A stretch of 11,653 bases of DNA from an uncultured Desulfovibrio sp. (lineage in GTDB: Bacteria; Desulfobacterota; Desulfovibrionia; Desulfovibrionales; Desulfovibrionaceae): assembly GCA_900555975.1 (NCBI GenBank), contig USNI01000016.1, positions 1 through 11,653 on the forward strand. Reading direction: 5' to 3'. The translations under genes and the position numbers were made by a program. This document shows, piece after piece, positions 7,044 to 11,653 of the stretch. Each line of letters starts with the position of its first letter. The first letter of the stretch is position 1. The notes beneath the pieces were generated by a model. The model had not been told where the DNA came from, made no database searches, and was given only the letters and a program-made list of their open reading frames with translations.

Positions 7044-8360
7044 ATGCGCTACAATCTCGTCACCCTTTTTCCCGAGTGGTTCGACTCGCCCTTATCCAGC
7101 GGTCTCATGGAAAAGGCGCGTGAATCCGGCATCCTGGAATTTTCCTTTGCCAATCCGCGCGACAAGTCCACGGACCGGCATCATTCCGTGGACGACAGAC
7201 CCTACGGCGGCGGTCCGGGCATGGTGCTCATGCTGGAACCTCTGGTGAAGACGCTGCGCAACCTCGCCCCCTGCAACGGAAGAAAAGGCAGACTCATCGT
7301 CCTTACTCCGGCAGGGCGCCCCTTCACGCAGCAGATGGCACGGGAGCTGGCAAAGGAAGAGGAACTCACGCTCGTCTGCGGCCGCTACGAAGGCTTTGAC
7401 GCGCGTCTTTTCGATCTGCTCCCCGCAGAACCCGTCTGCGTGGGCGAAGCCGTGCTCAACGGCGGTGAAGCCGCCGCACTGGCCGTCATCGAAGCCACGG
7501 CCAGACTGCAGCCCGGCTTCATGGGCAAGGACGAATCCGGCGACGAGGAAAGCTTCAGCAACGGTCTGCTGGAATATCCTCAGTACACGCGGCCGGACTG
7601 CTTTGAAGGACTCCGCGTCCCCGAGGTGCTCGAAGGCGGCAACCATGCACTCATCGCGGCATGGCGGCGGGATCAGTCGGTTCTGGCCACGGCAAAGCAC
7701 CGGCCGGATCTGCTCGATCATGCGGTTCTCACCCATCACGACAGGCAGATTCTGCGTGCCGAACCCCGTTTCCGTCCGGGGAAAAACCTCCATGTGGCCC
7801 TGCTGCATCACCCGGTTCGATTAAAAGATCGGAAAACGGGCACAACCTCTTTGACAAACCTCGATATTCACGATATAGCACGAATTTCCCGCACCTATGG
7901 GATCAGTGGATTCTTCGTGGTCACGCCGCTGAAGGATCAGCTCAGACTCTTGGCAACACTGCTCTCTCATTGGACGGAAGGGCCGGGACTGTCGTTCAAT
8001 CCCGACAGAGCCGAGGCCCTTCGACTGGTCAGGCCCGAGGAATCTCTGGAAAGCGCGATTGCGACGTTGACAACCGATCGCGGCCTGCCGCCCTTTGTGG
8101 TCGGCACCAGTGCCCAGCCTGTCCTAGATAAAAAACACCGGGAACGCCGGCCCGCGACCACCTTCGACGAGGTGAGACGCAGACTTGCGGACAGGCCCGT
8201 GCTTCTCCTGCTGGGAACCGGGCATGGCATTGCGCCTGAGGTGTTGGAGCAATGCGACGCCATCCTGCCGCCGCTGCGCTGGATGGACGATTACAATCAT
8301 CTTCCCGTACGCGCCGCCGCCGCCATCCTGCTGGACAGGCTGCTCGGCGACCGGGGATAA
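7044..8360 (+). CDS. trmD: tRNA (guanine37-N1)-methyltransferase TrmD fused to a second SPOUT-like domain
   Basis: 438 residues. Residues 1-about 245 are TrmD, which makes m1G37 in tRNA with S-adenosylmethionine as a dimer: [34 protein letters not shown]154, and [15 protein letters not shown]. Where E. coli TrmD has catalytic Asp169, this protein has Glu169. From about residue 250 a second domain begins, matching Pfam Methyltrn_RNA_4 (PF09936): [10 protein letters not shown] (to V258), [17 protein letters not shown], then the knot-type motifs LLGTGHGI (G391-T-G-H-G) and [21 protein letters not shown] (Y417-N-H419). Both domains lie in one uninterrupted frame. The ATG is six bases past the rimM stop with only a weak AGG upstream, suggesting coupling. 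The second half uses more rare codons than its neighbours (see findings). Identity as TrmD is firm; the role of the extra domain is unknown. Confidence 0.95.
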   Translation: MRYNLVTLFPEWFDSPLSSGLMEKARESGILEFSFANPRDKSTDRHHSVDDRPYGGGPGMVLMLEPLVKTLRNLAPCNGRKGRLIVLTPAGRPFTQQMARELAKEEELTLVCGRYEGFDARLFDLLPAEPVCVGEAVLNGGEAAALAVIEATARLQPGFMGKDESGDEESFSNGLLEYPQYTRPDCFEGLRVPEVLEGGNHALIAAWRRDQSVLATAKHRPDLLDHAVLTHHDRQILRAEPRFRPGKNLHVALLHHPVRLKDRKTGTTSLTNLDIHDIARISRTYGISGFFVVTPLKDQLRLLATLLSHWTEGPGLSFNPDRAEALRLVRPEESLESAIATLTTDRGLPPFVVGTSAQPVLDKKHRERRPATTFDEVRRRLADRPVLLLLGTGHGIAPEVLEQCDAILPPLRWMDDYNHLPVRAAAAILLDRLLGDRG

Positions 8361-8389
8361 ACACCATTTTCCTCAAGGAGAGTCCCCCT

Positions 8390-8737
8390 ATGGATATCAT
8401 CAAGAAGATCGAACGCGAACACATGCGCATGGACATTCCGTCCTTCAAGCCCGGCGACTCCGTCAAGGTCTACCTGCGTATCGTCGAAGGCGAAAAGGAA
8501 CGCATCCAGATGTTCCAGGGCAACGTGATCCGTATTCAGCGCGGCACCACCGGCGCCACCTTCACCGTCCGCAAGATCTCCGACGGCGTGGGCGTGGAAC
8601 GTATTCTGCCCATGCACTCCCCCTTCATCGACCACATCGAAGTGGTGACCGAAGGCCGCGTGCGTCGTTCCCGTCTGTACTACCTCCGCGATCTGCGCGG
8701 CAAGGCTGCCCGCATCAAGCCCCGCAACCGCTATTAA
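8390..8737 (+). CDS. rplS: 50S ribosomal protein L19
   Basis: 115 residues, the standard bacterial L19 length. The protein sits at the 30S-50S interface. Typical stretches are [22 protein letters not shown] (interrupted by no gaps), [11 protein letters not shown], and the basic C-terminal end [19 protein letters not shown]. The ATG at 8390 has a strong AAGGAG at 8375-8380 with a nine-base spacer, much better than the sites of rimM and trmD, in keeping with the higher output needed for a ribosomal protein. It is separated from trmD by 29 nt and followed by two hairpins, so it is probably the last gene of this transcript. Confidence 0.97.
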   Translation: MDIIKKIEREHMRMDIPSFKPGDSVKVYLRIVEGEKERIQMFQGNVIRIQRGTTGATFTVRKISDGVGVERILPMHSPFIDHIEVVTEGRVRRSRLYYLRDLRGKAARIKPRNRY

Positions 8738-8743
8738 GATTCC

Positions 8744-8760
8744 GACCCGGACTCCGGGTC
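8744..8760 (+). other. Small GC-rich hairpin after rplS
   Basis: GACCCGG (8744-8750) and CCGGGTC (8754-8760) form a seven-pair stem with loop ACT, starting seven bases past the rplS stop. It has no proper T-run. It may protect the 3' end or assist the terminator at 8773. Confidence 0.5.
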
Positions 8761-8772
8761 AGTCTTTCCAGC

Positions 8773-8814
8773 AGACAAATCCCCTTCCGGCTTTTCCGGC
8801 AGGGGATTTTGTCT
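8773..8814 (+). terminator. Intrinsic terminator of the khpA-rplS operon
   Basis: Core stem CCCCTTCCGG (8781-8790) against CCGGCAGGGG (8796-8805) with one mismatch and a CTTTT loop, then ATTTTGTCT. The flanks AGACAAA and TTTTGTCT extend the pairing, so the hairpin is long and nearly symmetric and could work in both directions. It separates rplS from rnhB. Confidence 0.82.
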
Positions 8815-8976
8815 ATGAGGGCCGCACGCTTTTCCGCCTTTCCGGACCGGTGCGGCGTCGGACCTCTCGAAAAATGCGACGGCACGGTCTTGCCCGAAGA
8901 GGCAAGCTGGCTTACGGTCTTCCTGCAGAGACGCTTTCCCGCCCGCAGGACCGGAACAGAAGCGTCTCCGTCATGA
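8815..8976 (+). CDS. Small unrecognised open frame between rplS and rnhB, possibly a gene remnant
   Basis: A 53-codon frame starting at an ATG immediately after the terminator stem and ending 30 nt before rnhB. Third positions are GC-rich like the real genes around it. The only possible ribosome site is GGGGA inside the terminator arm, which argues against translation. I do not recognise the product. The segment VLPEEASWLTVFLQRRFP faintly recalls the start of the S4 region of RluA-type pseudouridine synthases, but too weakly to assign. It could be a degraded gene start or chance. No transmembrane segment or signal peptide is visible. Confidence 0.18.
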   Translation: MRAARFSAFPDRCGVGPLEKCDGTVLPEEASWLTVFLQRRFPARRTGTEASPS

Positions 8977-9006
8977 TCCGTCATCTTTCTTCCCTTCAGG
9001 TGGCAC

Positions 9007-9708
9007 ATGGCCAGAATCCGAAAGAAAGTCGTCATTGAACAGGGGCTGCTCTTCAGCGCCCCTGACATACAGGAAAAGCTTACCGCCGGAACGGATGAGG
9101 CCGGAAGAGGCTGTCTGGCCGGTCCCGTGGTGGCCGGAGCCGTCATTTTCGCCGACGGTTTCGATCTCATGGGACTGGACGACTCCAAGGTGCTGAAGGC
9201 GGATGAGCGCGACCGTCTGGCCGGGGAAATCCGCACGCTTGCCGTAGGCTGGGGCATCGGACTTGCCTGGATGAACGAAATCTCCCGCATCAACATCCTT
9301 CAGGCCTCGCTCATGGCCATGACGCGGGCCGTGGCAGCCATGCGCGTGCGCATGCACGCCAAGGGCAGCGCCGTGCCTGCGCGGCTTCTCATCGACGGCA
9401 CGCAGATCATCCCGCCGCTCTATTTCCGTCAGTTCGGCATTCCTCTGCCCGAACAGGAGGCCGTGGTGGACGGCGACGCCAAGATTCCCTCCATTTCCGC
9501 GGCATCCGTTCTTGCCAAGACCTTCCGCGACGAACTTATGAACCGGTTCGACGCGCGCTGGCCGGAGTACGGCTTCGCCAGACACAAGGGCTACGGCACG
9601 AAGGAACACAAGGAAGCGCTGAAAAAATACGGCCCCTGTCCCCTGCACCGGCTCGATTTCCACGGCGTGCTGCCTCCAAAGATTCAGGAACAGGGCTGGC
9701 TGTGCTGA
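9007..9708 (+). CDS. rnhB: Ribonuclease HII
   Basis: 233 residues. The enzyme cuts the RNA strand of RNA/DNA hybrids and starts removal of single ribonucleotides from DNA. The acidic active site is complete: GTDEAGRG with D30 and E31, LLIDGT with D130, and GDAKIPSISAASVLAK with D157. LDDSKVL (57-63) and YGFARHKGYGT (188-198) are also typical. The N-terminal extension before the first motif is about ten residues longer than in E. coli. ATG 9007 is preceded by AGGTGG, and no better start is nearby. The stop overlaps the yraN start, so the two are co-translated. No clear promoter was found between the terminator at 8814 and this gene. Confidence 0.96.
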   Translation: MARIRKKVVIEQGLLFSAPDIQEKLTAGTDEAGRGCLAGPVVAGAVIFADGFDLMGLDDSKVLKADERDRLAGEIRTLAVGWGIGLAWMNEISRINILQASLMAMTRAVAAMRVRMHAKGSAVPARLLIDGTQIIPPLYFRQFGIPLPEQEAVVDGDAKIPSISAASVLAKTFRDELMNRFDARWPEYGFARHKGYGTKEHKEALKKYGPCPLHRLDFHGVLPPKIQEQGWLC

Positions 9709-10175
9709 ACAGACTGCTGCGTCATCTGCGACGACCGCCTGAGGAGCGCGACCGCCCCTCGTCTTCCGCGGCCCGCACGGGAGCAGAAGGCGAAGATGCC
9801 GCAGCCGCCATGCTTCGGAGCATGGGCTGGCGCATTCTTGCCAGGAACTGGCGCAGCGGACATCTGGAACTCGACATCGTGGCCGAGGATCACGGAGATC
9901 TTGTCTTCGTCGAAGTGAAAACCCGCGCCAGAGACGGCATGACGCAGCCCTACGAGGCTCTGAATGCCGTCAAGAAGGAACGTCTGCTGCGTGCCGCACG
10001 GGCATGGATCACCGAGCACGACGCATGGAACAGGCCATGCCGGTTCGATCTCGTCTGCGTTGTGACCGCAGCGGGAAAACATCAAACGGAGCTGATGCGA
10101 AATGTCATCGAATACGCAGAACAGGGAACCCGGCACTCTGTGGGTGGTGGGCACTCCTCTTGGCAACCCTGGTGA
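9702..10175 (+). CDS. yraN: YraN/UPF0102 family endonuclease-like protein
   Basis: 157 residues from a GTG start that overlaps the end of rnhB by seven bases, with AGGG a few bases upstream; the next in-frame Met (residue 38) would remove the conserved N-terminal region. The family has a restriction-endonuclease-like fold and no settled function. Its core is seen in GAEGEDAAAAMLRSMGWRIL, then HLELDIVAED with E56 and D58, and VFVEVKTR with E71 and K73, the usual D/ExK-type metal site. RFDLVCV (114-120) closes the fold. The C-terminal tail past about residue 138 is longer than usual, and its last 74 nt overlap the start of rsmI. The rnhB-yraN-rsmI order is common in this group. Confidence 0.9.
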   Translation: MLNRLLRHLRRPPEERDRPSSSAARTGAEGEDAAAAMLRSMGWRILARNWRSGHLELDIVAEDHGDLVFVEVKTRARDGMTQPYEALNAVKKERLLRAARAWITEHDAWNRPCRFDLVCVVTAAGKHQTELMRNVIEYAEQGTRHSVGGGHSSWQPW

Positions 10176-10950
10176 TCTTTCCCCCCGGGCAAGAGCCTGT
10201 CTGGAGGATGCGGATCTTGTTCTTGCCGAAGACACCAAACGCGAAGGCCTCGCCTGCGCCCGCTGGGGCGTGCAGGTCCGCCGCTTCGTCAGCTATCACG
10301 ATCACAACGAGAAGGAAAAGGCCGCATCCGTTCTGGACCTGCTGCGGGAGGGAAAGAACATCGCGCTCATCTCCGATGCCGGCATGCCCGTCATGGCCGA
10401 TCCCGGCTATGTCGTCATCCGCGCCTGCCGGGAAGCGGGGCTTCCGGTTTCCGTCATTCCCGGTCCGTGCGCGCCGGTCACGGCTCTTGCCGGCTCCGGC
10501 ATTCCGCCGCAGCCCTTCATCTTCTTCGGCTTTCTGCCCCGCAAGCGCTCCGATCAGGAAAGCACGCTCGCGCCCTATGCCGCCCTGCCCGTCACCCTGG
10601 TGTTCTTTGAACGCAGGGACAGACTGGAAGACACCCTGAAGAATGCTCTTGCCCTGCTCGGCCCCCGGGAAGTGTGCGTGGCCAGAGAACTGACCAAGAC
10701 GCATGAGGAATATCTGCGCTTCCGTCTCGAAAGCATGCCCGATCTTTCCGGCATTCTCGGCGAAGTGACCGTCATCATCGGCCCGCCGGAAGGCCCGGTG
10801 CGCAGCGACAGAGAAGAAGTTGTGCGCATCATCGCCGAGGAAATGCCCCTCGGAGGCGCTCCCCGCGCCGTGGCCCGGAGGGTTCAGTCCAGAGTGCGGG
10901 GCTGGACCACCGGAGAAATCTATGCGCTGATCTCCGGTTTGAAGAACTGA
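10102..10950 (+). CDS. rsmI: 16S rRNA 2'-O-methyltransferase RsmI (C1402)
   Basis: 282 residues, close to E. coli RsmI. The enzyme methylates the 2'-hydroxyl of C1402 in the decoding centre of 16S rRNA. Tetrapyrrole-methylase-type motifs are present: TLWVVGTPLGNPGDLSPRA (12-30), AEDTKR (42-47), ISDAGMP (90-96) with DPG (100-102), and IPGPCAPVTALAGSG (119-133). The family usually has Thr where Met95 stands. The C-terminal part (PRAVARRV, WTTGEIYALI) matches the small C-terminal domain. ATG 10102 is supported by GGAG at 10088-10091, even though it lies inside yraN; later starts would cut into the first motif, so the 74-nt overlap looks real. Confidence 0.95.
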   Translation: MSSNTQNREPGTLWVVGTPLGNPGDLSPRARACLEDADLVLAEDTKREGLACARWGVQVRRFVSYHDHNEKEKAASVLDLLREGKNIALISDAGMPVMADPGYVVIRACREAGLPVSVIPGPCAPVTALAGSGIPPQPFIFFGFLPRKRSDQESTLAPYAALPVTLVFFERRDRLEDTLKNALALLGPREVCVARELTKTHEEYLRFRLESMPDLSGILGEVTVIIGPPEGPVRSDREEVVRIIAEEMPLGGAPRAVARRVQSRVRGWTTGEIYALISGLKN

Positions 10951-10955
10951 AAGGA

Positions 10956-10983
10956 CGTCCCGCCGCGTGAACGGACGGGAACG
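10956..10983 (+). terminator. Hairpin after rsmI, weak terminator at most
   Basis: TCCCGCCG (10958-10965) pairs with CGGACGGGA (10972-10980) with one bulged A, and flanking CG pairs extend it. It begins about six bases after the rsmI stop. No T-run follows, so intrinsic termination is doubtful. The rest of the 212-bp gap to smpB holds T- and C-rich stretches and a weak CCGGG/CCCGG pairing near 11098-11130, but no promoter I would defend and no RNA gene. Confidence 0.3.
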
Positions 10984-11162
10984 ATCCATCATCACCCTCG
11001 CCACAGGAGCGGCCTTCCCCCCTTTTTCCTTCCGGCGCAGCCTTGTGCTCTTCATCTTGCGGAAAACAGGGCCATATGGTACTCACCCTGTGAATATCCG
11101 GGAAAGTTTCATCCGTTTTTTCTTCCCCGGTCGTTCCCGACATCCGCTTTCTGGAGCATCCC

Positions 11163-11612
11163 ATGGCCGACACGCCGCGCATTGATAACCGCAAAGCCCG
11201 CCAGTACTATGAATTTCTGGAATTCTTCGAGGCAGGCATCGTCCTCACCGGACCGGAAGTGAAAAGCGTCCGTTCAGGTCAGGTCAGCTTCGGCGACAGC
11301 TTCGTCGAGTGCCGGGCCGGCGAAGCCTTCATCGTCGGCATGCGCATAGCTCCGTACGATCGCGGCGGCTATGTGCTGCAGAATCCAGACCGGGACAAGA
11401 AGCTCCTGCTTCATCACAGAGAAATTCATCTGCTCACCACCCGCATCGAACAGAAAGGACTCACCGTCGTTCCCACGAAGCTGTACTTCAAGCACGGCAA
11501 GGTCAAGGTGGAAATCGCCCTTGCCCGGGGACGCAAGCTTCACGATCAGAGGGAAGAACTCAAAAGGCGTGCCGAATCCCGCGACATGGAACGGGAACTC
11601 GCCAGACAATAG
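11163..11612 (+). CDS. smpB: SsrA-binding protein SmpB
   Basis: 149 residues. SmpB binds tmRNA and brings it to stalled ribosomes for trans-translation. Family motifs run the full length: NRKARQYYEFLEFFEAGIVLTGPEV starting at residue 9 in two adjoining blocks, VSFGDSFVE, RIAPYDRGGY, KKLLLHHREI (79-88), GLTVVPTKLYFKHGKVKVEIA across 99-119, and the closing ARGRKLHDQREELKRR that enters the decoding centre. The tail after this is short, making the protein slightly smaller than E. coli SmpB. ATG 11163 has GGAG at 11153-11156. No ssrA (tmRNA) gene is visible in the window; only 41 nt remain to the right, with nothing recognisable. Confidence 0.96.
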   Translation: MADTPRIDNRKARQYYEFLEFFEAGIVLTGPEVKSVRSGQVSFGDSFVECRAGEAFIVGMRIAPYDRGGYVLQNPDRDKKLLLHHREIHLLTTRIEQKGLTVVPTKLYFKHGKVKVEIALARGRKLHDQREELKRRAESRDMERELARQ

Positions 11613-11653
11613 CACGTGCCGCCTATGCTCCTGATGCGTCGAAACAGGAACGG

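Noticed and set aside
7092..7811. 239-codon minus-strand frame opposite trmD
   Set aside because: Shadow of the TrmD reading frame; no domain likeness and no ribosome site considered credible.
8889..8906. Hairpin CTTGCC/GGCAAG between rplS and rnhB
   Set aside because: Only six pairs with no T-run and no clear position relative to a promoter or start; likely chance.
10105..11055. 316-codon minus-strand frame opposite rsmI
   Set aside because: Covers a well-conserved RsmI on the plus strand and gives a Gly/Ala/Arg/His-rich translation typical of shadows.
11057..11083. Possible promoter (TTGCGG with GGTACT) ahead of smpB
   Set aside because: The spacer is only 15 bp and both hexamers are poor; not defensible as a promoter.
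1..11653. Search for CRISPR arrays, tRNA genes, insertion sequences, att sites, toxin-antitoxin or defence genes
   Set aside because: No regularly spaced repeats, no tRNA T-arm signature in any gap, no transposase or integrase motif and no defence-type domain were seen.

Overview
The window reads as ordinary chromosomal DNA of a moderately GC-rich Desulfovibrionaceae-type bacterium (Desulfovibrio, Bilophila or Mailhella relatives). This rests on a glycogen synthase/alpha-glucan phosphorylase fusion beside a GH57 enzyme, a TrmD fused to a second SPOUT-like methyltransferase domain, and the order khpA-rimM-trmD-rplS-rnhB-yraN-rsmI. No phage, transposon, CRISPR array, tRNA or rRNA was seen. The taxonomic call is inference from gene content; no database was consulted.

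Region 1 (1-5260) is a storage-polysaccharide locus. It holds the 3' part of a GH57 alpha-glucan-active enzyme, then a very strong terminator-like hairpin ending 11 nt before the next start codon, then one 1426-residue polypeptide. That protein joins a eukaryotic-type (GT3) glycogen synthase to a GT35 alpha-glucan phosphorylase with an N-terminal DUF3417 segment and a C-terminal beta-rich extension. Chain extension, phosphorolysis and hydrolysis or transfer of alpha-glucan are therefore encoded side by side. A textbook intrinsic terminator closes the region.

Region 2 (5283-6198) holds a minus-strand secreted nitroreductase-family protein, followed by about 310 bp without a gene. That gap contains a block of mutually exclusive inverted repeats and a candidate sigma70 promoter facing right.

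Region 3 (6199-8814) is the translation operon khpA-rimM-trmD-rplS, tightly packed and ended by a strong terminator after rplS. The rpsP gene, which often precedes khpA, is not in the window.

Region 4 (8815-11612) holds rnhB, yraN and rsmI in overlapping or abutting order, then smpB after a 212-bp gap. Together regions 3 and 4 encode RNA-binding, ribosome-maturation, tRNA and rRNA modification, RNA/DNA-hybrid processing and ribosome-rescue functions.

The points most worth a second look are the synthase-phosphorylase fusion with a good internal Shine-Dalgarno/ATG at the domain joint, the attenuator-like structure upstream of it, and the TrmD double-SPOUT fusion with Glu at the usual catalytic Asp position and a codon-use shift in its second half.
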